Below are positions 51,472 to 61,185 of a stretch of DNA of 64,000 bases, one piece after another. The notes under the pieces were generated by a model. The model was not told where the DNA came from. It saw only the letters and a program-made list of their open reading frames with translations, and made no database searches. The position numbers and the translations under genes were made by a program. Position 1 is the first letter of the stretch. The number at the start of each line of letters is the position of its first letter. This DNA comes from CAWDDG01 sp963801065 (GTDB lineage Bacteria > Actinomycetota > Actinomycetes > Jiangellales > Jiangellaceae). The stretch covers positions 1-64,000 of the forward strand of contig CAWDDG010000001.1 of the NCBI GenBank assembly GCA_963801065.1. Direction: 5' to 3'.

Positions 51472-52434
51472 TCACGCCACGCGGATGGCCTTGGGCAGCT
51501 TCGCATACGGCGTCCTGAGCCGGCGCGTGGTCAACGCCAGCGCGCCGACGCCGAGCGCGAGGTTGGCCGCGAGCCCGTACGGCCACACCGCCTTGTCGGT
51601 CGCCGTGTAAACGACCTGGTCGCCTTCGACGGTGATCTCCTCACGTGTCGACCGCGCCGCGCGACCGATCTCGCCGAGCAGGTCGAGCTGGATGCCGAGA
51701 TCGGATGGCTCGGCGGGACGGGGCGCAGCGTCCGCAACGATGATGAACGGGTTGGGAGCGAGCAGCCACCACACCCGGTCCGGCCGGCTCTGCGTGGTCT
51801 CGGACGCCTGGCCGCCGGGCTGCCCCACGGTCACGGTCTGCTGGGTCACCGCAAGGGCGAGCGTGAACGTGATCAGGGTTCCAATGGTCAAGGCGAACAC
51901 GACGACGTACGAGAGCACGGCGGACGTGGTGCTACGCGCGAGCAGCGAGGACAGGCACTGGGCGATTGCGCAGATCACGCCCAGGAGCAGCGCAGTGACG
52001 CCCAGGCACACCGCGACTCGTGTGACCGAGACCCCTCCCTCTGCCACACACCACGCGACGAGCGGCAGCGACACGACCAGGAAGACCACTGAGACGCCCC
52101 ACGCGGCGATCAGCTTGCCGGTCGCGATCTCGGCCGGCGTCAGCAGTGTGGTCTGCAACGTCGCGAGCACGCCGCGCTCGCGGTCGCCATTGACCGACTG
52201 CGCTGTCAGCGCGGGGACGACGAGCAGCGCGAGCCCGAGCATGAACAGCATCAGCCCGCCGAACATGTCGGCGCCCGGCTCCCTCAGGCCGGCCTCGACG
52301 AGCGCCCAGCGCAGGAAGACCGTCAGAACGAGAAGTGTGGCGAACCAGGCGCCGAGCAGCCACCGCCACCGGCCGGCTCGCAGGCGCAGCCGGAACTCGT
52401 GCAGCGCCATGGTTCGTACGCCCTCGAGGGTCAC
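51472..52434 (-). CDS. ABC-2 type transporter permease
   Basis: 320-aa membrane subunit with six helices. Before TM1 it has MALHEFRLRLRAGRWRWLLG, and the cytoplasmic NGDRERGVLATLQTTLLTPA segment is the hallmark loop of NatB/ABC-2 permeases. A roughly 90-residue extracytoplasmic loop precedes the last helix. Start GTG 52434 overlaps the ATPase stop by 4 bp. It is oriented against the surrounding recR-lysC genes. Confidence 0.88.
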   Translation of the reverse strand: MTLEGVRTMALHEFRLRLRAGRWRWLLGAWFATLLVLTVFLRWALVEAGLREPGADMFGGLMLFMLGLALLVVPALTAQSVNGDRERGVLATLQTTLLTPAEIATGKLIAAWGVSVVFLVVSLPLVAWCVAEGGVSVTRVAVCLGVTALLLGVICAIAQCLSSLLARSTTSAVLSYVVVFALTIGTLITFTLALAVTQQTVTVGQPGGQASETTQSRPDRVWWLLAPNPFIIVADAAPRPAEPSDLGIQLDLLGEIGRAARSTREEITVEGDQVVYTATDKAVWPYGLAANLALGVGALALTTRRLRTPYAKLPKAIRVA

Positions 52435-53363
52435 CGCCGGTCCTCCGTCATGGCCAGGTATGCAGCCTCCAAGGTGCTACCCGAGGGCGCCAACGTGACC
52501 ACCGGCACTCCGTCGCGCACCAGGGCGGTCAGCAACTCCGCGGCCGCCTCGTCGTCGGGCAACAACACCTCGATGCCGGACCGTTCTGCCGGTCCGTGCT
52601 CGACCCGGCGCCGGTCGAGCGAGGTCAACAGCGCGTCGGCGTCGAGAGCGCGCAGGCGCCACGGTCTGCGTTCGGCCCGGGGTAGCTCGGCCAGCGCCTG
52701 CGCCGACACGCTGCGGCCGCGGTCGACGAAGACCACGCGGTCGGCGGTGGACTCGAGCTCGGCGAGGACGTGGCTCGACACCAGGACGGCCTTGCCGTCG
52801 GCCGCGAGGCGGCGCAGCAGACCGCGCAGCTCGATGCGGCTCCGCGGGTCGAGTCCTGCCGCCGGCTCGTCGAGAAGAAGCACGGACGGGTCGTGCACGA
52901 GTGCCCGAGCCAGACCCAGCCGCTGCTTCTGGCCGCGCGAGAGCACGTGGACCGGACGGTCGAGGTATTCGGAGAGATGGACGAGGGCCAGCAGCTCGCT
53001 GGCCCGGTCGGCGCGACGGCCGGCCGGGATGCGATAGGCGGCGGCCGCGAACTCCAATGCCTCGCGGGCGGTGAGCGTGTCGTACGTGCCGAAGGTGTCG
53101 GGCATCCAGCCGGTCCTGGCCCGCACGGCGATTGGGTCGGCGACCGGGTCGTGCCCGGCGACGCTGATCCGGCCTTGATCCGGCTTGAGCAGTGTGGCGA
53201 GGACGAGGAGCAGCGTGGTCTTGCCGGCTCCGTTGGGACCGACGAGCGCCGTCACCTCGCCCGGCGGCACGACGAGGTCGATGTCGGCGACAGCCACGAT
53301 CTCGCCGAACGTGCGGCGGACACCGGAGGCCTCGACGCCGGCGGGCGGTTCGGTGATGATCAT
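52431..53363 (-). CDS. ABC transporter ATP-binding protein
   Basis: 310-aa ATPase for the adjacent permease. Walker A is GPNGAGKTTLLLVLATLL, the signature is LSRGQKQRLGLARAL (R for the second G), Walker B is PSVLLLDEPAAGLDPRSR, and the H-loop is SSHVLAE. It lacks any membrane part. ATG 53363 behind GAGGAGC. The CcmA/NatA-like subtype suggests export of a small molecule, lipid or Na+. The pair starts about 200 bp upstream of the divergent lysC. Confidence 0.9.
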   Translation of the reverse strand: MIITEPPAGVEASGVRRTFGEIVAVADIDLVVPPGEVTALVGPNGAGKTTLLLVLATLLKPDQGRISVAGHDPVADPIAVRARTGWMPDTFGTYDTLTAREALEFAAAAYRIPAGRRADRASELLALVHLSEYLDRPVHVLSRGQKQRLGLARALVHDPSVLLLDEPAAGLDPRSRIELRGLLRRLAADGKAVLVSSHVLAELESTADRVVFVDRGRSVSAQALAELPRAERRPWRLRALDADALLTSLDRRRVEHGPAERSGIEVLLPDDEAAAELLTALVRDGVPVVTLAPSGSTLEAAYLAMTEDRR

Positions 53364-53566
53364 GGCGCTCCTCGGCCGTTGGTGCGCGAAAGCGTAGCGC
53401 CCTATCCCGACAAACCTGACATGACGCCGCAAGGCTCCGAACCACGCCCGCGGGCGGCTGCCGGCCGTCCCGCGATGCGGACCGGGGCGGGCGGCGTCGG
53501 ACCGTCGCCTAGACTCGCCAGGCACCGTTGTAAGCGCCGGACACCCGCTGGAGGGAGGAGCGCCGC

Positions 53567-54859
53567 GTGGGCTTGATCGTCCAGAAGTATGGGGGCTCCT
53601 CGGTCTCCGATGCCGCCGCCGTCAAGCGGGTCGCACAGCGGATCGTCGCCACCACGAAGGCCGGCCACGAGGTCGTAGTGGTCGTGTCCGCGATGGGTGA
53701 CACGACCGACGAGCTGCTCGAGCTGGCCGGACAGGTCTCGCCGCTCCCCGCGGGCCGCGAGCTCGACATGCTGCTCACGGCGGGCGAGCGGATCTCGATG
53801 GCACTGCTGGCGATGGCCATCGGCGACCTCGGTCACGAGGCCCGCTCGTTCACCGGCAGCCAGGCCGGCGTCATCACCACGTCCGCACACGGACGGGCCC
53901 GGATAATCGACGTCACGCCGGGTCGGATCCGGCAGGCTCTCGACGAGGGTGCCGTCGCGATCGTGGCCGGCTTCCAGGGCGTCAGCCAGGACAGCAAGGA
54001 CGTCACGACGCTAGGTCGCGGCGGCTCGGACACGACGGCAGTAGCCCTCGCCGCTTCCCTCGACGCCGACGTCTGCGAGATCTATACGGACGTCGACGGC
54101 ATCTTCACCGCCGACCCACGCATCGTGCCGACCGCACGACGGATCCCGCACATCACCTACGAGGAGATGCTGGAGATGGCGGCCTGCGGCGCGAAGATCC
54201 TGCACCTGCGGTGCGTGGAATACGCGCGACGGTACGCCCTGCCGATCCACGTCCGGTCGAGCTTCTCCACGCTGGACGGCACCTGGGTTTCAGACCAGCC
54301 GGACGCCACTTCTCTGAATGGGGGCGACGAGCCCGACATGGAACAGCCGATCATCTCCGGTGTGGCCCACGACCGCAGCGAAGCCAAGATCACGATTGTC
54401 GGCGTGCCCGACAAGGTCGGTGAGGCCGCGGCGATCTTCCACGCGGTCGCCGACGCCGAGACCAACATCGACATGATCGTCCAGAACGTCTCGGCCGCGG
54501 CCACGAACCGCACGGACATCTCGTTCACGTTGCCCAAGGCCGACGGCCGCAAGGCGATGGAGGCCCTCGACGCCGTCCGGGCCCGGGTGGGGTTCGAATC
54601 GCTGCTGTACGACGACGGTGTCGGCAAGGTCTCGCTGATCGGCGCCGGGATGCGCAGCCACCCTGGCGTCAGCGCGCGTTTCTTCGCCGCCCTCGCGTCG
54701 GCGGGCGTCAACATCGAGATGATCTCCACCTCGGAGATCCGGATCTCGGTGATCGTCCGCGGCGACGATGTCGACCTGGCAGTGGCAGCCGTCCATGCCG
54801 CGTTCGACCTGGACGCGGCGCAGGTGGAGGCAGTCGTGTACGGAGGGACTGGGCGATGA
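53567..54859 (+). CDS. lysC: Aspartate kinase
   Basis: First step of lysine, threonine, methionine and diaminopimelate synthesis. 430 aa. The catalytic signature VQKYGGSSVSDAAAVKRVAQ is at the N-terminus, with FQGVSQDSKDVTTLGRGGSD and EIYTDVDGIFTADPR in the kinase core. Two C-terminal ACT domains (AKITIVGVPDKVGEAAAIFH; KVSLIGAGMRSHPGVSARFF) provide feedback inhibition. It starts GTG 53567 behind GAGGGAGGAG. As in other actinobacteria an internal start may yield a separate regulatory subunit. Overlaps asd by 4 bp. Confidence 0.97.
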   Translation: MGLIVQKYGGSSVSDAAAVKRVAQRIVATTKAGHEVVVVVSAMGDTTDELLELAGQVSPLPAGRELDMLLTAGERISMALLAMAIGDLGHEARSFTGSQAGVITTSAHGRARIIDVTPGRIRQALDEGAVAIVAGFQGVSQDSKDVTTLGRGGSDTTAVALAASLDADVCEIYTDVDGIFTADPRIVPTARRIPHITYEEMLEMAACGAKILHLRCVEYARRYALPIHVRSSFSTLDGTWVSDQPDATSLNGGDEPDMEQPIISGVAHDRSEAKITIVGVPDKVGEAAAIFHAVADAETNIDMIVQNVSAAATNRTDISFTLPKADGRKAMEALDAVRARVGFESLLYDDGVGKVSLIGAGMRSHPGVSARFFAALASAGVNIEMISTSEIRISVIVRGDDVDLAVAAVHAAFDLDAAQVEAVVYGGTGR

Positions 54860-55944
54860 GCGGCGCGACCGGGACCAAGCCGACGCTTGCCGTGGTCGGG
54901 GCGACCGGTGCCGTGGGCACGGTGATGCGCGACGTGCTCTCCACCCGCGAGGACGTCTGGGGCGAGATCAGGCTCGTGGCGTCGCCGCGATCGGCCGGGC
55001 GGAGGCTGCCGATCCGTGGCGAGGAAGCCGAGGTCGTCGCAATCTCGGCGGAGGTCTTCGACGGCGTCGACGTCGCGATGTTCGACGTTCCGGACGAGGT
55101 CTCGACCCATTGGGCACCGATCGCCGCAGAGCGGGGCGCCGTCGCCGTCGACAATTCCGGCGCGTTCCGGATGGACCCCGATGTACCGCTGGTCGTACCA
55201 GAGGTCAACGCGCGCGCTGTGCGCAACCGGCGCAAGGGGATCATCGCCAGCCCCAACTGCACGACGCTGTCGATGATCGTCGCGCTGGGCGCGCTGCACG
55301 CGGAGCTGGGACTCACCGAACTGGTCGTGGCGTCGTACCAGGCGGCCTCGGGCGTGGGGCAGTCGGGCATCGACACCCTGCACGACCAGATCCAGAAGGT
55401 CGCCGGCAACCGGGAGCTGGGGACTCAACCCGGAGACGTGCGCCGCGTGATCGGTGACGACCTCGGGCCCTTCTCTGCGCCACTCGCGCTCAACGTCGTG
55501 CCCTGGGCCGGCTCACTGAAGGACGACGGGTGGAGCTCGGAGGAGCTCAAGGTCCGCAACGAGTCGCGCAAGATCCTCAACCTGCCCGAGTTGCGCGTCA
55601 CAGCAACCTGTGTGCGGGTGCCAGTGGTCACCACCCACTCGGTGGTCGTGCACGCCATCTTCCAGCGCGAGGTCACGGCCGACGGCGCGTGGGAGATCCT
55701 CCGCAACGCTCCGGGCGTCGTCCTCTACGACGACCCGGCTCGCGGCGAGTTCCCCACGCCCGCAGACGTGGTCGGCACCGACCCGACCTGGGTGGGCCGG
55801 GTGCGGCGCTCGCTCGACGATCCGAACGCGCTCGACCTGTTCCTCTGCGGCGACAACCTCCGCAAAGGCGCTGCTCTCAACACCGCGCAGATCGCCGAGC
55901 TCGTCGCCCGCGAGTTGACCGGCAAGCCCGCGGCTGAGCGGTGA
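54856..55944 (+). CDS. asd: Aspartate-semialdehyde dehydrogenase
   Basis: Second step of the aspartate pathway: reduces aspartyl phosphate with NADPH. 362 aa. It has LAVVGATGAVGTVMRDVL for NADP, PEVNARAVRNRRKGIIASPN with the active Cys in SPNCTTLSMIV, YQAASGVGQSGIDTLHDQI, and RVPVVTTHSVVVHAIFQ with the acid-base His. ATG 54856 overlaps the lysC stop, so translation is coupled. Confidence 0.97.
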   Translation: MSGATGTKPTLAVVGATGAVGTVMRDVLSTREDVWGEIRLVASPRSAGRRLPIRGEEAEVVAISAEVFDGVDVAMFDVPDEVSTHWAPIAAERGAVAVDNSGAFRMDPDVPLVVPEVNARAVRNRRKGIIASPNCTTLSMIVALGALHAELGLTELVVASYQAASGVGQSGIDTLHDQIQKVAGNRELGTQPGDVRRVIGDDLGPFSAPLALNVVPWAGSLKDDGWSSEELKVRNESRKILNLPELRVTATCVRVPVVTTHSVVVHAIFQREVTADGAWEILRNAPGVVLYDDPARGEFPTPADVVGTDPTWVGRVRRSLDDPNALDLFLCGDNLRKGAALNTAQIAELVARELTGKPAAER

Positions 55945-55991
55945 TCGAAGGCTGTCTGCCGGGCCGGGAGCCCCTGGAGGAGAGCCTTGGC

Positions 55992-56447
55992 TCACCCCAT
56001 CAGCCGAGCTTTCACCGCAGCCGCCACCGCGGCGCCGTCGGCGCGGTTCACCACTCGTGGCTGGAGCGCCTTCATCACCTTGCCCATGTCGCGCGGCGAC
56101 TCGGCACCGGTCTCGTCGACCGCGGCGTCGACCAGCGATTCCAGCTCGCCGTCGGTTAGCGGTGCCGGCAGGTATTCGGCGACCACGCCCGCCTCGGCCT
56201 CCTCGCGCTCGGCCCGGTCGGTCCGGCCCGCCTCGCGGAAGGCGTCGGCCGCTTCACGGCGCTTCTTCGCCTCCTTCGTCAGCACCGCCAGGACGTCGTC
56301 ATCGCTGAGCTCCCTCGCCTCGGTGCCGGCGACCTCAGCAGTGGTCACAGCGGTGAGGACCATGCGGATGGTCGCCGTGCGAAGCTCGTCGCGCGCACGC
56401 ATCGAGGCCGTGAGATCGGTTCGGAGGCGTTCCTTCAGCTCGGCCAT
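55992..56447 (-). CDS. GatB/YqeY domain protein
   Basis: 151-aa helical protein with the YqeY fold: LKERLRTDLTASMRARDELR, IRMVLTAVTTAEVAG and DDDVLAVLTKEAKKRREAAD, then YLPAPLTDGELESLVDAAVD and GKVMKALQPRVVNRADGAAV. It is related to the tRNA-binding C-terminal domain of GatB but lacks the amidotransferase part; the precise role is unclear. ATG 56447 chosen over a much longer non-homologous frame. Convergent with asd (47-bp gap), divergent from the phosphoesterase. Confidence 0.92.
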   Translation of the reverse strand: MAELKERLRTDLTASMRARDELRTATIRMVLTAVTTAEVAGTEARELSDDDVLAVLTKEAKKRREAADAFREAGRTDRAEREEAEAGVVAEYLPAPLTDGELESLVDAAVDETGAESPRDMGKVMKALQPRVVNRADGAAVAAAVKARLMG

Positions 56448-56549
56448 GGCCACAGTCTTGCAGCGGGTGGGCGGTTCGGCGCACCGGTTTGACGCGGTCA
56501 CCGGTCCGACGATTCGAAGCGTGGAGCGGGCGTATGGCAGCCTTGGCCG

Positions 56550-57467
56550 GTGCCGCTCATGCCTACGTCGACGCCCGCGCGAATCGCACTCGGCCTGACC
56601 GCGACCGCGGTGGGCTGTGTCGTGTACGCGGCCGGGTACGAGGTCCGGTCCTTCCGGTTGCGGCGTGTCGACGTGCCCGTGCTGCCGCCTGGGAGCCGCC
56701 CGCTCCGCGTGCTGCACGTGTCCGACCTGCACCTGACGCCGGGCCAGGAGCGAAAGAAGGTATGGGTGCGTCGCCTGGCCGCGCTCGAGCCGGATCTGGT
56801 CGTCAACACCGGAGACAACCTCGCCCACCGGGAGGCCGTCCCGGCCGTGGTCGACGCGCTCGGGCCGCTCCTCGAACGCCCCGGCGCCTTCGTCTTCGGA
56901 TCCAACGACTACTACTCACCGCAGGCCAAGAACCCGGCCCGCTACCTGCTGGGCCCGGACCGCGGCCGCCGATTCCACGGTCGCGACCTGCCGTGGAAGG
57001 AGCTGCGCGACGAGTTCGCCGACGCAGGCTGGCTGGACCTCACCAATGCTCGCGGATCGCTGGTCGTCGACGGACGGACGCTCGCATTCGCCGGTGTCGA
57101 CGACCCGCATCTGCGGCTGGACCGGTATGCCCACGTGGCCGGCCGGGCCGCGGACGCCGACCTGGCCATCGGCGTCGCTCACGCGCCCTATCGGCGCATC
57201 CTCGACGCGATGACGGCCGACGGCTACCAGCTCCTGCTCGCCGGGCACACGCATGGCGGGCAGCTGTGCGTGCCCGGTTGGGGCGCGCTCGTGACGAACT
57301 GCGACCTGGAGCCGGCTCGCGCGAGAGGGGTGTCGCGGCACCCGGTCGACGGTCGCTCCGACCCGCCGTGGCTCCACGTCTCAGCCGGGTTGGGGACCTC
57401 GCCGTACGCCCCGGTGCGCTTCGCCTGCCCACCGGAAGCGACGCTGCTGACCCTCACCGCGTCGTGA
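56550..57467 (+). CDS. Membrane-anchored metallophosphoesterase (YkuE/YaeI-like)
   Basis: 305 aa. An N-terminal hydrophobic segment (ARIALGLTATAVGCVVYAAG) acts as an anchor. The calcineurin-like dinuclear metal motifs are HVSDLHLTPG, VVNTGDN, FGSNDYY (Ser where GNHD is usual), VAHAPY and LAGHTHGGQL. Relatives hydrolyse UDP-linked or lipid-linked phosphates. GTG 56550 or ATG 56559 could start it. It lies in the conserved actinobacterial order ahead of tRNA-Pro. Confidence 0.9.
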   Translation: MPLMPTSTPARIALGLTATAVGCVVYAAGYEVRSFRLRRVDVPVLPPGSRPLRVLHVSDLHLTPGQERKKVWVRRLAALEPDLVVNTGDNLAHREAVPAVVDALGPLLERPGAFVFGSNDYYSPQAKNPARYLLGPDRGRRFHGRDLPWKELRDEFADAGWLDLTNARGSLVVDGRTLAFAGVDDPHLRLDRYAHVAGRAADADLAIGVAHAPYRRILDAMTADGYQLLLAGHTHGGQLCVPGWGALVTNCDLEPARARGVSRHPVDGRSDPPWLHVSAGLGTSPYAPVRFACPPEATLLTLTAS

Positions 57468-58009
57468 CGGCGCTCATCCCGACCCGGACCGAGACGTCTC
57501 GCCTGGTGCTGCGAACCTGGCGGCCCGATGACCGCGCAGCGATGGCGGAGATCAACGCCGATCCGGAGGTCGTCCGATACGTGGCCCGAGAGCCCGTCAC
57601 ACGGGAGCGGAGTGACGCCCTGCTGGACCGCATCGAGCGATCGTGGGCCGAGCGCGGTTACGGCCTCTACGCGGTCGAGTCCGGCGTATCAGGAGATCTA
57701 CTCGGGTTCTGCGGGCTGTCACATCACCGTGCGTTGCCCGACGAGGTCGAGGTGGGCTGGCGGCTCGCACGGAGCGCGTGGGGTCAAGGGTTCGCGACCG
57801 AAGCCGCACTGGTCTGCCGGGACCTCGCCTTCGACGTGCTTGGCCGCGAACGGCTGGTCTCGATCACCGTCGAGGAGAATCGCCGATCCTGGCGGATCAT
57901 GGAGAAGCTGGGCATGCGGCGCTGGCGGACCATGCCATTCGAGGAATGGGACCTGTCGGTGTGGGCGATGGCAGCGGACGAGCGACAGATCGGCGGCTTG
58001 CGAGGCTGA
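57464..58009 (+). CDS. GNAT-family acetyltransferase (RimJ/RimL-like)
   Basis: 181 aa. It has TSRLVLRTWRPDDRAAMAEI at the N-terminus, the acetyl-CoA loop EVGWRLARSAWGQGFATEAA, and ITVEENRRSWRIMEKLGMRR. Acetyltransf_3 group; the substrate is unknown. Start GTG 57464 overlaps the phosphoesterase stop by 4 bp. tRNA-Pro follows after 66 bp. A second protein of the same fold at 24897-25472 is only distantly similar. Confidence 0.88.
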   Translation: MTALIPTRTETSRLVLRTWRPDDRAAMAEINADPEVVRYVAREPVTRERSDALLDRIERSWAERGYGLYAVESGVSGDLLGFCGLSHHRALPDEVEVGWRLARSAWGQGFATEAALVCRDLAFDVLGRERLVSITVEENRRSWRIMEKLGMRRWRTMPFEEWDLSVWAMAADERQIGGLRG

Positions 58010-58075
58010 CCGGCGCACCGCTCCGGGCGAATTTCAGACGTGGTCGTGAGCTCGGATATGCTGTGCCGGCAACTT

Positions 58076-58149
<74 letters not shown>

Positions 58150-58300
58150 CCCATCATTAGTGCAGATCAGGAGCCCATTTCGTACTGCAACGGCATGGCG
58201 CCGTAGAAGCTGCCGGTTCCGTTGCCGCGGCGGCGGAAATGCCGAAGTCGACCACGAGCTTCCCTACCCGGCCGTGGCGGTGTGGCCGTTCGACCTCTTG

Positions 58301-58388
58301 GCCGACGTGTCTCCTGCTGGCAGGCCACCGGCCCACCGGTGCGATGCCCAAGCAGACAGTGCGAGTTCGATTCTCGTCACGCGCTCCA
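58301..58388 (+). other. Degenerate tRNA-like sequence (3' half with T-arm and CCA)
   Basis: The 3' part reads GCGAG-TTCGATT-CTCGT, a canonical T-stem and T-loop, followed by an acceptor-like CACGCGC, a discriminator and CCA. Upstream, an anticodon-like ATGCCCA lies between poorly pairing flanks, and the expected 5' acceptor and D-arm do not form. It could be a decayed tRNA (perhaps Gly-like) or an attachment-site remnant. The surrounding 58150-58452 gap contains nothing else I can support. Confidence 0.35.
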
Positions 58389-58452
58389 CATGGGCACGCA
58401 GCTCATCGGGCCTCGACCCTTCCAAGAGATCATCCCTGCTAGGGCGCCACGT

Positions 58453-61185
58453 TCACCGTTCGAGGGCGAGTGACCGCTCGACTCGGCTGAGTTGATCGTG
58501 CAGCGCCGGTGAGGGCACGGTACCGGTCTGCTGCCTGAGGGCGCGGGCGTCGTCAAGGTGTAGGCCAGCCCGCTGTAAGTCACCTCGGTCGTGGTCGAGC
58601 ACCGCCATCGCCTCCAGCACGGATGCCGTACCGCCGAGATGTCGTAGGCGCCGGGACACGTCGAGAGCCTGCTGAAGCAGCGTCTCTGTCCGTTCGTGAT
58701 CGCCGGCCAAGACAGCGAGTTGAGCCGCCATGGTACCGGCCGAGGCGAGCCCCTCCTGATAGCCAATGCTCCGGTATGCCGCGAGGCTCCGCGACGCCAA
58801 CGCAGCCGCCTGCGTGGTGCGACCCATCGCGAACGCCGCATGCGCTCGGTAATCCAGGGTGCTCCCCAACACCATCGGTTCGCCGATCTCCTCCGCTAGG
58901 GCTTCAGCCTCCTGAAGCAACCCCTCGCCGGCCTGGTGGTCTCCGGTCGCGTGGGCGGACCTACCGGCCAGTGCCGTGATGAGGGCAAGCGTCCACGGCT
59001 GGCCGCAATTGCGTGCATTACCCACGGCGGCGAGGTGGTGCTCACCAGCGGCGGCGTAGTCGCCCCGTGCCCAGGCCGCCATCCCGAGCAGGTTCTGGGC
59101 CAGAGCCATAAGCTCCAGGTCCTGCAGGGCCGTCGCGGCGTCGAGCTGACGGCATGCATAGTCGACAGCCATGGCCGCATCGCCCTGGGCGAGGGCCGTC
59201 GAAGCCAGAATCCGCAGCAGGCGAGCCCGGACATGAGGGTCAGTCTCGGTGCTGAGGACAGCATTCGCCCATGATCGGAGCTCCGAGAGTTGGCCGTCGA
59301 GAAACCAAGGCCAGTACATGTCGGCAACGAGGCGACCCGCGGATGCCGAGCGCTCGGAGATGGCGTACGTGGCCGCCCTTCGCAGATCTTCCGCGCAGGC
59401 GCGAGCGACTGCGGCCCACGCCGTCGCTTCCGCTGTCCGGATCCGGCCGTTGATTCGTGCCGCCAGACTCACGTGGTACTCGACGTGGCGCCGCCGCGAC
59501 CTGTCACGCATTGTCGGTGTCGCCCTCTCTTGGGCGAAATGTCGCACCGGGTCGAGGAAGCGGTAGCGAGCCTGTCCGACCAGGTCGACATCCCGCGTGA
59601 GCAGCGAGCGCCCAAGCAGGTGGTCGACCGCGTCCGACGCGTCGTCGCCCACAACTGCGCTGGCTGCCGCGCGGTCAAAGGATCCTGCGAACACCGACAG
59701 AGCGGCGAAAGCCTCCCGATCTCGTACTTCAAGTAGGTCGTAGCTCCAGCCGATTACAGCCCGCATTGTTCGATGCCTCGGGTCACCCGCGAGCGGGTCA
59801 CCAGCGAGCGCGTCGAGCGGCTGCCCCAGACCATCGACGAGCTGCTCCAGCGATAGAGAGACGATCCTGGCCGCAGCCAACTCGAGCGCCAGCGGAAGTC
59901 CCTCCAGCTTGCCTACGATGGCCCGCACCCGGTCCGTGTCGAGTTCGGCCGCCGGGTTCGCCGCCCGGGCACGTGATGTGAACACTTCGGCGCCCGCGGT
60001 CTCGTCGAGCCCGCCCAGCTGAACGATCTGCTCGCCGGGAGCCCGCAGTGGCTGGCGGGTGGTTGTAAGGATCCGCAGGTCCGGACAGCGCGATAGTAGG
60101 CGGGTCGCCAGCCCCGCCACCGCCTCAACGACGTGCTCGCAGGTGTCGAGGACAAGCATGCCTCGGCGCCGGGACAGGTAGTCGCATGTGAGATCGACCT
60201 CATGCCCGGGGGACTCGGCCAACTGAAGCGCTCGAGCCACACTCGTAGGGACATCGCTGCTGGCCAGGACGGGGGCGAGCTCCACAAACCACACCGCGTT
60301 ATCGCGTGGGGGTGACGCAGCGGCGACCTCGACCGCGAGTCGGGTCTTGCCAATCCCGCCCGGTCCGGTCAGCGTCACGAGTCGAGCCATCGTCAACGCT
60401 GACCGCAGCGTGGCAAGGTCACGGTCGCGACCAACCAGCGGCGTCACCGGCACCGGCGGAGCCGCCGCGGAGCGGGTGGGCGCGGCTGACAAGGAGGAGT
60501 CCTGCGCCAGTACCGCCGCCTCGATCGCACGCAACTCGGGTCCCGGTTCCAGCCCTACCTCGTGAGCGAGATAGCGGCGAGCTTGCGCGTACGCCGCGAG
60601 CGCGTCAGCTTGCCGGCCAGCAGCGTAGAGAGCTCTTACCAGTAGAACGCGCAACCGCTCTCGTAGAGGGTGCTCTTCGACGAGCGCCGCGAGCTCAGCA
60701 AGCACCGCGGATGCCATGTCCGCATCGACCTCCTGGGCCAAGCGGGCCTCCATGGCGGAGAGGCGCATCTCTTCCAGTCGCGCTGCGTTTGCCCGCGCCC
60801 AAGGCTGTTCGACCCATTCCTCAAGGGCCGCTCCGTGCCACAGTGCCAGCGCCTCTTCATATCTGCGGGCGCGGACCAGATCCTCGAAGCGCTCCGCATC
60901 AACAGACTCCCGCCCGACGTCGAGCCGGTATCCTCCCGGGACCGTCGTGACCTCCTGGGCGCCGAGGCGCCGGCGCAGGTCCCGTATGTAACCCTGGACC
61001 AGGTTGGGAGCAGAGCGGGGCGGTATGTCGCCCCACAGGGTGTCTGCGATCCGGTCAACGCTGACGGAGCGACCACGGTTCACCAGCAGCAGAGCCAGCA
61101 AGGTCCGCAACTTGGGTGCGGACAGCTGCACTTCGGCGCCGTTCTTGTCGAGCACTCGGATGTGGCCGAGCACTTCGTACTCCAC
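58453..61185 (-). CDS. SARP/AfsR-type regulator (OmpR-BTAD-NB-ARC-TPR), intact
   Basis: 910-aa transcriptional activator. OmpR-type winged helix (YEVLGHIRVLDKNGAEVQLS; LVQGYIRDLRRRLGAQEV), BTAD (HPLRERLRVLLVRALYAAGR; YLAHEVGLEPGPELRAIEAA), NB-ARC ATPase with Walker A GPGGIGKTRLAVEVAAA and Walker B RRGMLVLDTCEHVVE plus LEGLPLALELAAAR, then a TPR-rich C-terminus (about residues 620-900). Such proteins activate secondary-metabolite or stress genes. Start GTG 61185; upstream codons lack homology. It diverges from the monooxygenase-thioesterase-OsmC genes, its probable targets, with a 96-bp gap. Confidence 0.9.
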   Translation of the reverse strand: MEYEVLGHIRVLDKNGAEVQLSAPKLRTLLALLLVNRGRSVSVDRIADTLWGDIPPRSAPNLVQGYIRDLRRRLGAQEVTTVPGGYRLDVGRESVDAERFEDLVRARRYEEALALWHGAALEEWVEQPWARANAARLEEMRLSAMEARLAQEVDADMASAVLAELAALVEEHPLRERLRVLLVRALYAAGRQADALAAYAQARRYLAHEVGLEPGPELRAIEAAVLAQDSSLSAAPTRSAAAPPVPVTPLVGRDRDLATLRSALTMARLVTLTGPGGIGKTRLAVEVAAASPPRDNAVWFVELAPVLASSDVPTSVARALQLAESPGHEVDLTCDYLSRRRGMLVLDTCEHVVEAVAGLATRLLSRCPDLRILTTTRQPLRAPGEQIVQLGGLDETAGAEVFTSRARAANPAAELDTDRVRAIVGKLEGLPLALELAAARIVSLSLEQLVDGLGQPLDALAGDPLAGDPRHRTMRAVIGWSYDLLEVRDREAFAALSVFAGSFDRAAASAVVGDDASDAVDHLLGRSLLTRDVDLVGQARYRFLDPVRHFAQERATPTMRDRSRRRHVEYHVSLAARINGRIRTAEATAWAAVARACAEDLRRAATYAISERSASAGRLVADMYWPWFLDGQLSELRSWANAVLSTETDPHVRARLLRILASTALAQGDAAMAVDYACRQLDAATALQDLELMALAQNLLGMAAWARGDYAAAGEHHLAAVGNARNCGQPWTLALITALAGRSAHATGDHQAGEGLLQEAEALAEEIGEPMVLGSTLDYRAHAAFAMGRTTQAAALASRSLAAYRSIGYQEGLASAGTMAAQLAVLAGDHERTETLLQQALDVSRRLRHLGGTASVLEAMAVLDHDRGDLQRAGLHLDDARALRQQTGTVPSPALHDQLSRVERSLALER

